Positions 25,624 to 34,194 of a stretch of DNA of 64,000 nucleotides are shown here, piece by piece (within the stretch, counting starts at the first letter, position 1; every line of letters begins with the position of its first letter). Where the stretch lies: assembly GCA_017433375.1 (NCBI GenBank), contig JAFRHG010000002.1:91361-155360 (forward strand), written 5' to 3'. The notes below the pieces were generated by a model that saw only the letters and a program-made list of their open reading frames with translations, made no database searches and was not told where the DNA came from. The stretch is from Bacillota bacterium (GTDB lineage Bacteria; Bacillota; Clostridia; Peptostreptococcales; Anaerovoracaceae). The translations under genes were made by a program, and so were the position numbers.

Positions 25624-26340
25624 ATGAACATACTGATCAGCGGCGGCGCAAAAAACGGAAAATCCATGTTCGCCCAGAAGACGGCGCGGACTATGGCACA
25701 GGAGCATGACGTTCCTCTCCATTACGTTGCCACCATGATCCCCGTCGACGGGGAGGACGAGGCACGGATCCGGCGCCACCGCAAGGAGCGGGCCGGCTGG
25801 GGTTTTGAGACCCTGGAGCGGGGCCGGGATCTTCCGGGCCTGTTGGCGGGGAATGCAAAAGCAACGGACGCGCGGCCGGACGATCCGGAAACCGCGCCGG
25901 TTGAAGCAGCCGTGACGGTCGCCGAAGGGGGCGCCGAGCCCGCCGATCCCCGGGGCGTCTTCCTGCTGGACTCGGTGACGGCCCTTTTGGGCAATGAGAT
26001 GTTCCTGCCCGATGGCAGCGTGGACCGGAACGCGCCGGAGCGGGTGGCGGAAGACTGCGTCCGATTCGCGGAGATGACGGGCAGCACCCTTTTCGTTTCC
26101 GATTATATCTACGGCGGCGCGGAGACATATGAATGCGGCGCCGTGAAAACAGAAGACCCGGACGATTTGACCGAGGCCTACCGACGGGGGCTGGCCCTGA
26201 TCGACCGCCGCCTGGCCCAGGTGTGCGACCGGGTCGTGGAGGTTTCCGCCGGGTGCGTCGAGGACTGGAAAACACCGGCCGACAGCAGGCCGGACAACAT
26301 AGAAGAATATTCATCGGAGGATGAACAGCCGGAAAGATGA
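25624..26340 (+). CDS. cobU: Adenosylcobinamide kinase / adenosylcobinamide-phosphate guanylyltransferase
   Basis: A 238-residue CobU. The P-loop is ISGGAKNGKSMFAQ at the start; HYVATM, DEARIRRHRKER, FLLDSVTALLGNEMF and VSDYIYG are family segments. It phosphorylates adenosylcobinamide and attaches GMP. Between the first third and the LLDS strand is an insertion of about 40 residues (NAKATDARPDDPETAPVEAAVTVAEGGAEP) that is low complexity. Its DNA carries a one-mismatch copy of the recurring motif. The C-terminal 30 residues are also variable. The start at 25624 is 11 nt after the cobT stop; the stop overlaps cobS (ATGA). Confidence 0.9.
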   Translation: MNILISGGAKNGKSMFAQKTARTMAQEHDVPLHYVATMIPVDGEDEARIRRHRKERAGWGFETLERGRDLPGLLAGNAKATDARPDDPETAPVEAAVTVAEGGAEPADPRGVFLLDSVTALLGNEMFLPDGSVDRNAPERVAEDCVRFAEMTGSTLFVSDYIYGGAETYECGAVKTEDPDDLTEAYRRGLALIDRRLAQVCDRVVEVSAGCVEDWKTPADSRPDNIEEYSSEDEQPER

Positions 26341-27131
26341 AATACGTAAGAGGATTTCTCATGGCATGGGGCTGCTTTTGCTGGATCCCCTGCCCATATA
26401 AAAAATGGAGAGAAGAGGACCGGCGGGCCATGCTGACCATGCTGCCGCTGCTGGGCGCGTGCCTCGGGGTGATCGACGCCCTGCTGTGGCTGGCTCTTGG
26501 CGGACTGAATGCTGAGCCGCTGCTGACGGCTGCGGTGGTGACGGCTTTCGGACTGCTGCTGACCGGCTTCATCCATCTGGACGGCTTCATGGATTGCTGC
26601 GACGCGGTGCTGCCGCGGCATCCGGACCTGAAGCGGCGGCAGGAGATCCTAAAGGATTCCCACACGGGCGCCTTCGCCGTCATCGGCCTGGTGCTCATGC
26701 TGACGGTGGTCCTCGGCGCCATGACCCAGCTGAGCGAGAACCCGGTTCCGGCGGTGGTCCTGGTCCTGCCCATGGTGGCGGCGGTCTCCCGGGGAGCCAG
26801 CGTGATCTCCGTGATCGCGGCCCGGCCCATGGGGACCAGCCAGTACCGTGAGATGGCCTCTCAGGGGACGGGTGCAAAGGCAATCCCGGCCCTGATCCTG
26901 ACCCTGGTCCTTGCGGCGGCGACGGCTCTGGCCGCGTATATCTTCGGTGGGACGCCGGCGGCCCTGGTCTGCCTGGTGTCCGGCGGGGTATGTTTTGCGT
27001 CGGCGATGATCATCGGGGCGGCGGACCGGCGGGCCCTGGGCGGAATGAACGGAGACATCTCCGGTCACATGATCGGAAACGGTGAAATGTTCGGCCTGCT
27101 GACGGCGGCGCTGCTGTCCGGGCTGGTATAG
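26337..27131 (+). CDS. cobS: Adenosylcobinamide-GDP ribazoletransferase (cobalamin synthase)
   Basis: A 264-residue membrane protein with about six to seven helices. It joins adenosylcobinamide-GDP and alpha-ribazole (or its phosphate). Family motifs: LTGFIHLDGFMDCCDAVL, with the HLDG-D-D metal-binding pattern, ILKDSHTGAFAV, and the C-terminal GGMNGDISGHMIGNGEMFGLL, equivalent to GxTGDxLGAxxE. An exact copy of the recurring 11-mer lies at 26873-26883, coding for GAKAIPAL in a loop. It is coupled to cobU by a 4-nt overlap. Confidence 0.93.
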   Translation: MKYVRGFLMAWGCFCWIPCPYKKWREEDRRAMLTMLPLLGACLGVIDALLWLALGGLNAEPLLTAAVVTAFGLLLTGFIHLDGFMDCCDAVLPRHPDLKRRQEILKDSHTGAFAVIGLVLMLTVVLGAMTQLSENPVPAVVLVLPMVAAVSRGASVISVIAARPMGTSQYREMASQGTGAKAIPALILTLVLAAATALAAYIFGGTPAALVCLVSGGVCFASAMIIGAADRRALGGMNGDISGHMIGNGEMFGLLTAALLSGLV

Positions 27132-27140
27132 GAGGAAGGA

Positions 27141-27500
27141 ATGATCCTGATCTTTGGCGGAGCCCATCAGGGAAAGAGGGAATACGCGGCGCAGCTGCCG
27201 GGTGTGAAGACCGTGGCGGACTGCCTGCCCGACTTCACTGCGGACGCGGTCTGCGGACTGGAGGACTTTACCCTGGCCTGCACCAGGCAGGGCGTGGAAG
27301 CGGCGGACTGGTTCCGCGACCGCCGGGAACAGTGGCAGGGCAAGGTACTGATCATCCGGGACATCTCCCAGGGCATCGTGCCCATGGACGCTACCCAGCG
27401 GGCCTGGCGGGAGATGAACGGCCGGCTGATGATCTACCTGGCGTCGGAAGCCGAGGAGGTCCACCGGGTCTTCTGCGGAATCGGCAAGCGGATCCGGTAG
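27141..27500 (+). CDS. Short CobU-like protein
   Basis: A 119-residue protein with a CobU-type P-loop (MILIFGGAHQGKREYA) and a C-terminal segment like that of CobU (SQGIVPMDATQRAWREMNGRLMIYLASEAEEVHRVFCGIGKRI). The central part of CobU, including the guanylyltransferase His region, is missing, so full activity is unlikely. It has its own strong RBS (AGGAGGAAGG) and intact codons, so it does not look like a random remnant. It may be a partner or regulator in nucleotide-loop assembly. It lies between cobS and cobC. Confidence 0.75.
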   Translation: MILIFGGAHQGKREYAAQLPGVKTVADCLPDFTADAVCGLEDFTLACTRQGVEAADWFRDRREQWQGKVLIIRDISQGIVPMDATQRAWREMNGRLMIYLASEAEEVHRVFCGIGKRIR

Positions 27501-27508
27501 GAGCGGCG

Positions 27509-27589
27509 TTGCCTTTGCACCGGAGGCGGCGTTGCCTTTGCAGACAGGAGCGGCGTTGCCTTTGCACCGGAGGCGGAGTTGCCTTTGCA
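27509..27589. repeat. Four-copy array of TTGCCTTTGCA
   Basis: Exact copies start at 27509, 27532, 27556 and 27579, all in the same direction, so the period is 23-24 bp. The spacers are GC-rich and alternate between two forms (ccggaggcgg and gacaggagcgg types). The array fills the gap between the short cobU-like gene and cobC and ends just before the cobC RBS. Confidence 0.95.
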
Positions 27590-27604
27590 TAACGAGGAGG
27601 AAGC

Positions 27605-28225
27605 ATGGAATCGAAGATCTGCCTGATCAGACACGGCATCACGGAGGGGAACGTGCGGCGGCTGTATTACGGCAAGACCGACGTGCCCCTGGCACAGAAG
27701 GGGATCGACGAGCTGAAACAGCTGACAGAGGAAGGTCTCTATCCCGACAGCGGCGCGGCTCGGTTTTTTACTACGGGACTGACGCGGACGACCCAGACCA
27801 GGGAGCTGATCTACGGGGATCGGCCCCAGGAGGTCATCGACGATCTGCAGGAGATCAACTTCGGCGAGTTTGAGATGAAAAGCTACGAACAGCTTTTGGA
27901 AAATCCGGACTACCGGGACTGGATCACCGCGGAGAATCTGGACAAGATCCCGCCGGGCGGGGAGAGCATCCGCCAGTTCAACAAGCGGGTCATCCGGGGT
28001 TTTCAGGAACTGCGGCGGCGGCACAGCCTGCGGTCGCTGCAGCTTAGGCACCACGACGAGGAGGCCCTGAGTGTGGTCATCTGCCACGGGGGAACCATCT
28101 CCTCCATCATGGCCCATCTTTGGCCGGACGTACATGACAACATGTACGGCTGGATTCCCGATCCGGGACACGGCTATGTGCTCAGGCTGGAGGACGACCG
28201 GGTGGTGGACTACGAAGCGTTCTGA
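27605..28225 (+). CDS. cobC: Histidine phosphatase family protein, probable alpha-ribazole phosphatase
   Basis: A 206-residue phosphoglycerate-mutase-like phosphatase. The phospho-His motif is LIRHGITEGNV, then INFGEFEMKSY and VVICHGGTISSI with the second His. Its place at the end of the cobT-cobU-cobS operon suggests the CobC role, removal of the 5' phosphate from alpha-ribazole phosphate or adenosylcobalamin phosphate. Sequence alone cannot exclude another substrate. GAGGAGGAA precedes the ATG. Confidence 0.85.
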   Translation: MESKICLIRHGITEGNVRRLYYGKTDVPLAQKGIDELKQLTEEGLYPDSGAARFFTTGLTRTTQTRELIYGDRPQEVIDDLQEINFGEFEMKSYEQLLENPDYRDWITAENLDKIPPGGESIRQFNKRVIRGFQELRRRHSLRSLQLRHHDEEALSVVICHGGTISSIMAHLWPDVHDNMYGWIPDPGHGYVLRLEDDRVVDYEAF

Positions 28226-28235
28226 CAATGCACTC

Positions 28236-28264
28236 TTTTCAAAACCCGGGAGAGAGAGTAAAAT
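28236..28264 (+). promoter_or_regulatory. Possible promoter of the cytidylate-kinase-like gene
   Basis: TAAAAT at 28259-28264 and TTTTCA at 28236-28241 with a 17-bp spacer, about 40 nt before the gene start. The -10 is good and the -35 weak. Confidence 0.45.
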
Positions 28265-28303
28265 AAATCGAGAGAATCTAATCGTTCAGGAGGCATGAGA
28301 ACT

Positions 28304-28954
28304 ATGAGCAACGATCAGAAAACAGTCATTACCATCAGCCGTGAATTCGGAAGCGGCGGCAGGCTCATCGGCAGGCGTCTCGCCGAAAAGCTGGGCGTGC
28401 CCTACTACGACAAGGAACTGCTGGACAAGATCGCCGAGGAATCGGGCTTCAGCAGGGAGATGATCGAAGGCGCCGAAAAGCGGGCGAAGAACAGTTTCCT
28501 GTACAGCCTGGCATCGGCCATGGGTACGGGAGAAGCCGGCCCGGAGAGCCTTTCGCTGAATGAGCGGTTCTTCCTGGCTCAGTTTGACACCATCCGTAAA
28601 CTGGCGGAAGAGGAAGGCTCCTGCGTCATTGTCGGCCGTTGCGCGGACTACATTCTGCGGGATCTGCCCTACGCCACCAACGTGTTCATCTACGCGGAGG
28701 AAGCGGACAAGATCGAGCGCGCGGTGAAGGAGTACGGCGTGCCGGACGAGAGCGTGAAAAAGCTCATGAAGGACACGGACAAGGCCAGGGCAAACTACTA
28801 CGCCTACCACACCGGCCACAAGTGGGGCGAGCCCATCAACTACCATCTGTGTCTGGACAGCGGCTATCTGGAGATCGAGGACATCGTTGACCTGATCATC
28901 GAATACTCCAAGCGCCAGATCCGCAGAGGCACGACCATATGGGACGAGAAATAA
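28304..28954 (+). CDS. Cytidylate kinase-like family protein
   Basis: A 216-residue P-loop kinase of the cytidylate kinase-like (Cytidylate_kin2) group. It starts TVITISREFGSGGRLIGRRLAEKLGVPYYDKELL, with a GSGGR-type nucleotide loop; CVIVGRCADYIL and DTDKARANYYAYHTG follow. These proteins are common in Clostridia. Their true substrate is not established, and a separate Cmk usually exists. The start at 28304 is favoured because AGGAGG at 28288-28293 is ten bases away; ATG 28295 is too close. Confidence 0.85.
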   Translation: MSNDQKTVITISREFGSGGRLIGRRLAEKLGVPYYDKELLDKIAEESGFSREMIEGAEKRAKNSFLYSLASAMGTGEAGPESLSLNERFFLAQFDTIRKLAEEEGSCVIVGRCADYILRDLPYATNVFIYAEEADKIERAVKEYGVPDESVKKLMKDTDKARANYYAYHTGHKWGEPINYHLCLDSGYLEIEDIVDLIIEYSKRQIRRGTTIWDEK

Positions 28955-29841
28955 CCGGAGCGCCGGTGCAAAGGCAACGCCCCCTCCGCGCCCGCGCCAT
29001 GTTTTTCAGCGGCACGGGGACGACGGAGAAGGTCGTGACCGCTGTGGCTGACCGCCTGGCGGAGGAGCTTTCGGGAGCGGTCCGGGCGGAGGACATCGAC
29101 TTCACGCCGCCTGCCCGGCGGGACAGGGTCTGGTCCTTTGACGGAGCGGATATCGTCGTGTTCGGCGTGCCGGTCATCGCGGGCCGGGTGCCCAACGTGC
29201 TTCTGCCGTTTCTGCGTACGCTGGAGGGCGGCGGAGCGCTGGCCCTTCCTGTAGTCCTTTACGGCAACCGGAACTTCGACGACGCCCTCATCGAGCTGCG
29301 GGATATCCTGGAGGAACGGGGATTCCATACGGTCGCGGCAGCGGCCTTCATCGGAGAGCATTCCTTCTCCCGGGTGCTGGCAGCAGGCCGGCCCGATGAG
29401 AGGGACATGGCCATTGCGGAAGGTTTTGCCCGGCAGGCGGCGGAGAAGATCCGCGGGCTGGCGGAGGCGGCGAACTCGGCGGACGCTTTAGCGGAGGCCG
29501 CTTATCGCGCGGGCCCGGTCGGCGTCGACGGGATGCAGCCCCTGCGGCCCTACTATACCCCCCGGGACCGGCAGGGCAACCCCATCAACATCCTAAAGGT
29601 GAAGCCGAAGCTGGACGAAGCAAAGTGCACGAAGTGCGGCATCTGTGTTTCGGCCTGCCCCATGGGTTCCATCAAGGAAGAGGCCCCGGGCGTGGTGGAC
29701 GGCATCTGCATCAAGTGCTGCGGCTGTGAGAAAAAATGCCCGGAAGGGGCGCTTTACTTCGACGACCCCGGCTATCTGTATCATAAAGAAGAACTGGAAC
29801 TGGGCTATCCGGACCGGAAGGAACCGACACTGTTCCTCTGA
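28939..29841 (+). CDS. EFR1-family flavodoxin-ferredoxin protein
   Basis: A 300-residue electron-transfer protein. The N-terminal flavodoxin-like domain has the FMN phosphate loop FFSGTGTTEKV. The C-terminal dicluster ferredoxin has CTKCGICVSACPMG and CIKCCGCEKKCPEGA, which bind two [4Fe-4S] clusters. Its partner is unknown. It overlaps the preceding gene by 16 nt. Residues 5-20 are encoded by a stretch with an exact copy of the recurring 11-mer (28967-28977), giving PVQRQR, so the extreme N-terminus may be an acquired extension. ATG 28999 is a possible internal start but has no RBS. Confidence 0.88.
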   Translation: MGREITGAPVQRQRPLRARAMFFSGTGTTEKVVTAVADRLAEELSGAVRAEDIDFTPPARRDRVWSFDGADIVVFGVPVIAGRVPNVLLPFLRTLEGGGALALPVVLYGNRNFDDALIELRDILEERGFHTVAAAAFIGEHSFSRVLAAGRPDERDMAIAEGFARQAAEKIRGLAEAANSADALAEAAYRAGPVGVDGMQPLRPYYTPRDRQGNPINILKVKPKLDEAKCTKCGICVSACPMGSIKEEAPGVVDGICIKCCGCEKKCPEGALYFDDPGYLYHKEELELGYPDRKEPTLFL

Positions 29842-29916
29842 GTCTGGATTGCCTTTGCATAACAAACAACAATCTGCCGTGGCTCATCTGCCATGGAGAA
29901 AAGAGGACAAAACACA

Positions 29917-32025
29917 ATGGCAAAAGACAAAGGAACCTACTACATCTCAACACCGATCTACTACCCCAGCTCGAACCTGCACATCGGGCACACCTACTGC
30001 ACGGTCATGGCGGATGCCATGGCGCGCTTCAAGCGGCTGCAGGGCTACGACGTCATGTTCCTGACGGGAACCGATGAGCACGGGCAGAAGATCCAGACCC
30101 TGGCCGATGAGAAGGGCGTGACCCCCCAGGCCTACGTGGACGAAGTGGTGGACGGCATCAAGGAACTGTGGAAGACCATGGAGATCTCCTACGATGACTT
30201 CATCCGGACCACGGAGCCCCGGCATATCAAGCGGGTACAGGCTCTGTTCATGAAGATGTACGAGAAGGGTGACATCTACAAAGGCGAATACGAAGGCTGG
30301 TACTGCACACCCTGCGAATCCTTCTGGACGCAGAATCAGCTGGTGGACGGCAAGTACTGCCCCGACTGCGGACGGGAAGTGACCAAGGCCAAGGAGGAGG
30401 CGTACTTCTTCAAAATCAGCAAGTACGCGGACGAGCTGCTGCGGATTTTCCGGGAGACGCCCGAGTTCCTGGAGCCCGAGTCCCGGCGCAACGAGATGGT
30501 CGCATTCATTGAGCAGGGCATGGAAGACCTTTGTATTTCCCGGTCCAGCTTCGACTGGGGCATTCCGGTGCCCATCGACGAAAAGCACGTCATCTACGTC
30601 TGGCTGGACGCGCTTTCCAACTATATCACCGCCCTGGGCTGGCCGGACGAGCCGGAGAAGTACGACAAATACTGGCCGGCGAACGTCCATCTGGTGGGCA
30701 AGGAGATCGTCCGGTTCCACTCGATTATCTGGCCGGCCATGCTCATGAGCGCGGGCCTTCCCCTGCCGAAGCAGGTGCGGGGACACGGCTGGCTGCTTTT
30801 GGGCGGCGAGAAGGTGTCCAAGTCCAAAGCCGCCAAAGGCCAGGATGTCATCGATCCGGTGGTCCTCATCGACCGCTACGGCATCGACGCCCTGAAGTAC
30901 TTCCTCCTGCGGGAGTACACCTTCGGCCAGGACGGCATGTTCACCAACGAGGTCATGCTGAAGCGGCTCAACTACGACCTGGCCAATGACCTGGGCAATC
31001 TGGTGTCCCGGACCGTTGCCATGATTGAGAAATACAACGGCGGATTCGTGCCGGAACTGACCGAGGCCGGACGGATGGACGCGGCTGCCATTGAGGCGGC
31101 GGGCGGTGTGGACTACGATGCGCAGCTGAAGGAGACGGCCCTGGGCGCCGCGCCGAAGGTGGAAGCCCAGATGGATGAGTTCCGGTTCAATCTGGCTCTG
31201 GAGGAGATCTGGATCCTCGTCCGCCGGGCCAACAAATACATCGATGAGACCATGCCCTGGGTGCTGGCCAAGGACGAAGCCACGAAGCCCCGTCTGGACA
31301 ACGTGCTTCACAACCTGGCCGAGTCCATCCGCATCATCTCCGTGCTGATCCATCCCTTCATGCATACCACGTCCGACGCGATCCGCAAGCAGCTGGGTCT
31401 GTGGTACGCCGAGGTGGCCTGGGAGGACGCCTTCAGCTTTGAGATGATGAGCGGCGAGCAGGTCAAGAAGGGCAAGGCCATCTTCCAGCGCCTGGACATC
31501 GACAAGGAACTGGATCAGCTCTATGAGCTTGGCGCCAAAGCCGCCGATGTGCACGTCAAGGGAAGCGCAGCCCGCGCGGCCGCTGCCGGTGCGGCCAAGG
31601 CCGCCGACGCAAAGGCAACGCAGGCCGGAGCGGCGGATGCCGTTGCCGGCGCTGCGTCGGATGCTGCCGCTGAGAGCGTTCCCCTGGAACTGAAGGATCC
31701 CATCGAGTACGACGACTTCGCCAAGATGGATTTCCGCGTGGGCACGATCCTCAGCGCCGAGAAGCACCCCAAGGCGGACCGCCTCCTGGTCTTCCAGGTG
31801 AAGATGGGTACCGAGATCCGCCAGGTCATCTCCGGCGTGGCCGACTACTTCACGCCGGAAGAATGCGTCGGCCGCAAAGTGGTCGTCGTGGCCAACCTCA
31901 AGCCCAGAAAACTCCGCGGTCTGGAGTCCAAGGGCATGCTCCTCTTCGCCGACAACGAAGTGGACGGCAAAGAGCGCGTCGAATTCGTGACCACCGTCGC
32001 CGAAGACGGCAACCCGGTGGAATAA
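29917..32025 (+). CDS. metG: Methionyl-tRNA synthetase
   Basis: A class I synthetase of 702 residues. HIGH motif LHIGH near residue 25; a zinc knuckle with CTPC and CPDC near 130-147; KMSKS appears as KVSKS near 300. An anticodon-binding helical domain and a C-terminal tRNA-binding OB domain (about 597-702: [22 protein letters not shown]) follow. The linker between these two (about 547-592) is Ala/Gly-rich ([17 protein letters not shown]). Its DNA holds a 10-mer copy of the recurring motif. The start at 29917 has AGAGGA nine bases upstream; ATG 29893 has none. An exact motif copy lies at 29849-29859, between the previous stop and this gene. Confidence 0.95.
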   Translation: MAKDKGTYYISTPIYYPSSNLHIGHTYCTVMADAMARFKRLQGYDVMFLTGTDEHGQKIQTLADEKGVTPQAYVDEVVDGIKELWKTMEISYDDFIRTTEPRHIKRVQALFMKMYEKGDIYKGEYEGWYCTPCESFWTQNQLVDGKYCPDCGREVTKAKEEAYFFKISKYADELLRIFRETPEFLEPESRRNEMVAFIEQGMEDLCISRSSFDWGIPVPIDEKHVIYVWLDALSNYITALGWPDEPEKYDKYWPANVHLVGKEIVRFHSIIWPAMLMSAGLPLPKQVRGHGWLLLGGEKVSKSKAAKGQDVIDPVVLIDRYGIDALKYFLLREYTFGQDGMFTNEVMLKRLNYDLANDLGNLVSRTVAMIEKYNGGFVPELTEAGRMDAAAIEAAGGVDYDAQLKETALGAAPKVEAQMDEFRFNLALEEIWILVRRANKYIDETMPWVLAKDEATKPRLDNVLHNLAESIRIISVLIHPFMHTTSDAIRKQLGLWYAEVAWEDAFSFEMMSGEQVKKGKAIFQRLDIDKELDQLYELGAKAADVHVKGSAARAAAAGAAKAADAKATQAGAADAVAGAASDAAAESVPLELKDPIEYDDFAKMDFRVGTILSAEKHPKADRLLVFQVKMGTEIRQVISGVADYFTPEECVGRKVVVVANLKPRKLRGLESKGMLLFADNEVDGKERVEFVTTVAEDGNPVE

Positions 32026-32066
32026 CCTCGACGCGGCATTGCCTTTACCCGCAGAATAAGAATGAC

Positions 32067-32105
32067 AATCTGAAGAATAGCCCGGCAAAGGCTATTTTTC
32101 AGATT
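32067..32105 (+). terminator. Hairpin after metG, possible terminator
   Basis: A long stem, AATCTGAA and AATAGCC pairing with GGCTATT and TTCAGATT, with single bulges and a 7-nt loop. A five-T run lies inside the 3' arm and not after it, so terminator function is likely but not certain. It is also the first element of the TCTGA/TCAGA island. Confidence 0.55.
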
Positions 32106-32322
32106 ATGAGGTGGAATGATTCTGAAGGATCCGGCAATAGACGCCGATCTTCAGAGTGAACATGCATTAAGTCCCTTGGTCATTCTGAATAATTGCATGA
32201 ATGATGTCATTTGTCAGAATCAGACAGGACAAGACTCTGAAAACCGATGAGAAACAGCCTCGCCGTCAGAACCAGGCAGAGTCTGATTCTGAGGAACGAC
32301 GCGAAACAATCCTATCGTCAGA
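32069..32322. repeat. Gene-free island with twelve TCTGA/TCAGA words in alternating orientation
   Basis: TCTGA occurs at about 32069, 32121, 32184, 32236, 32282 and 32288; TCAGA at about 32099, 32151, 32214, 32220, 32266 and 32318. They mostly alternate, giving nested pairs such as ATTCTGA/TCAGAAT and GACTCTGA/TCAGAGTC. The last 100 nt is an imperfect direct repeat of about 48 nt (from 32233 and from 32285). No gene is seen between metG and the broken gene. Confidence 0.75.
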
Positions 32323-32361
32323 GTCCGGCCGCTGAGGGTCGGGTTGCTGAGCATTCAGTGG

Positions 32362-33046
32362 TTAGTAATTGAGAAGAATTTTTTGTTCAATGATTTCGTT
32401 GATTTTGCAGATGTCGGTCATGTCTGCCTCAACCGTAATGATCATGTTTTGTTCACGGATGCCACCCAACTGCCGATAAATGAAGATCTTTTCGTAAGCG
32501 GCCGTCCGGTAATCCGGAAGATCGAGAAGTCCGAGGTGTTCCCAGAAGATCAGTTTGCCGGATGCGGTCATGATCGTAAAGTCGGGATAATACGTTTTGT
32601 AGCGGCCTTGCCGCGTTCCCGCAAGGCCCTGTAGGGAAGACACGTCGACGTCCAGAGCCTGCTCATAGCGGTAGGGGATTCCGAACAGTTCCAGCTGATT
32701 GGCAATGAGAAGCTGCGGAGATGAGTGTGCTCATATCCTTCTCGAGAATACGTTTTCGCAAGAGAAGATATCGCTTGCGTGCCAGCGAATAGATGCGTTC
32801 CCGGTCACGGGTAATCCCCCGTCGGCGGCCATCCGTGATTTCAAGGAAATAGTATCGTTCACCCTTGCGGTTTATGGACAAAGAACCGGGCGGGAGAGAA
32901 GAACATTCCTCCTTCAGCCGGGCCAGTTCCTGCGTTTCCAGCGAAAGCGCCATCTGTAGAAGGGAACGGAGAGAAGACGTTTGGCTCTCTGAAACGGATG
33001 GAATGGCGTTCATCGGCATAACCTCCTTGTGAATCGGCTTCTTCAA
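32362..33046 (-). pseudogene. Broken and internally deleted gene with nuclease-like C-terminus
   Basis: Two minus-strand frames look like parts of one gene. The 5' part (33046-32663) has the N-terminus of a clostridial family with LPPGSLSINRKGERYYFLEI and a Tyr/Arg-rich helical region. The 3' part reads from before 32643 as NQLELFGIPYRYEQALDV, then YYPDFTIMTASGKLIFWEHLGLLD, and ends ILLNY at 32362. This C-terminus has a restriction-like PDF...WEH pattern. The frames change at about 32705. From memory of the family, roughly 100 or more residues are missing in between. It is a decayed gene, possibly of phage or mobile origin. Confidence 0.65.
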
Positions 33047-33085
33047 ATATGGAAAATATTACCATATCACAGAAAGGAAATCAAG

Positions 33086-34051
33086 ATGTTATTTGACTCA
33101 CACGCCCATATCAATAACGCGGACATGACCGAAGAGGAGCGGCAGGCGATGGTCGCGCAGATCGAAGCCTCGGACCTGGACTATGTCATGGACATCGGCT
33201 TCGATCCGGCAAGTTCGGCCCTGGCGGCGGAGCACGCGGCCCGTTACCCCTGGTGCTGGGCGGCGGTGGGCTGCCATCCCCACGACACGAAGGACATGGA
33301 CGAGGAGAAGCTGGAACTGATCCGCCGGCTGGCCGCGCAGCCTAAGGTCGCGGCCATCGGGGAGATCGGCTTGGACTTCCATTACGATCTGAGTGAGCGG
33401 GACGTGCAAAGGCAATGGTTCCGCCGTCAGATCCGCCTGGCCAACGAGCTGCGGATGCCCATCTGCATCCACGCCCGGGAGGCGGACCAGGAAGTCATGG
33501 ATATCCTGAAGGAGGAGGGCGCCTTCTCGGTGGAGCGGAAGAGCTGGTTCCCGAAGCGGCCGGATCCGGCCGGATTCTGCGGCACTGCCGGCGCGGGCAG
33601 CGATGGCGCGACCGGCAAGACAGCTGGATGGGACCGCGGCGGCGCAGGCAGCCGGGGGGCCGCCCGCAGTGATGAGACCGCATCCGGCGGAACCGGCTGC
33701 AGCGAGGCGCAGGAAACCCCCGACGCCCGGGTGCTTCTGCATTGCTTTTCCGGGAGCGCTGAACTGGCCCGCCAGTACGTGAGGCTGGGCGCGACCATCA
33801 GCGTGGCCGGCCCGGTGACCTACAAGAACAACCGGAAGACCGTGGGCGTGGTGGAGGCCATTCCCCTGGACTTCCTCCTGGTGGAGACGGATTCGCCCTA
33901 TCTGAGTCCGGTGCCCATGCGGGGAAAGCCCAACACGCCGCCCTACGTGGAATACACCTGCCGCAAGGTGGCGGAGATCAAAGGAATTTCCTACGGGGAA
34001 GCCGCGGCGAAAACAAGAGAAAACGCGAAGCGGTTCTACGGGATCGGGTAA
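33086..34051 (+). CDS. TatD-family metal-dependent hydrolase (deoxyribonuclease)
   Basis: A 321-residue TIM-barrel nuclease. The metal ligands are in DSHAHI at the start, with GEIGLDFHYD, PICIHAREAD, LLHCFSG and VETDSPYLSPVPMRG in order. A low-complexity insertion of about 60 residues (FCGTAGAGSDGATGKTAG region, about 170-220) sits in the loop before LLHCFSG and is absent from ordinary TatD. An exact copy of the recurring 11-mer (33405-33415) codes for VQRQW. The start at 33086 has AAAGGAAA upstream. metG and tatD are often close together in Firmicutes. Confidence 0.9.
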   Translation: MLFDSHAHINNADMTEEERQAMVAQIEASDLDYVMDIGFDPASSALAAEHAARYPWCWAAVGCHPHDTKDMDEEKLELIRRLAAQPKVAAIGEIGLDFHYDLSERDVQRQWFRRQIRLANELRMPICIHAREADQEVMDILKEEGAFSVERKSWFPKRPDPAGFCGTAGAGSDGATGKTAGWDRGGAGSRGAARSDETASGGTGCSEAQETPDARVLLHCFSGSAELARQYVRLGATISVAGPVTYKNNRKTVGVVEAIPLDFLLVETDSPYLSPVPMRGKPNTPPYVEYTCRKVAEIKGISYGEAAAKTRENAKRFYGIG

Positions 34052-34068
34052 TAATTGAACAATCATTT

Positions 34069-34111
34069 CGCCGAATATTCATAAACCCGCGTGAATATTC
34101 GGCGGTTTTTT
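34069..34111 (+). terminator. Rho-independent terminator after tatD
   Basis: A perfect 13-bp stem CGCCGAATATTCA / TGAATATTCGGCG with a 10-nt loop followed by six T. Confidence 0.9.
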
Positions 34112-34119
34112 GGTATAAT
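34111..34119 (+). promoter_or_regulatory. Extended -10 promoter for the surface protein gene
   Basis: TGGTATAAT follows the tatD terminator T tract directly, the same arrangement as upstream of gdpP. No good -35 is seen. The gene starts about 75 nt downstream. Confidence 0.45.
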
Positions 34120-34194
34120 TGAAGCGGATTTTTCAGACGATAATATACAATTTTCAGAAAAGGCATAGCAGGAGACCGGAGGAGGAAAGAGAAA

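Noticed and set aside
27501..27600. The four-copy array as a CRISPR
   Set aside because: The repeated unit is only 11 bp, the intervals are about 12 bp and similar to each other, and no cas gene is present.
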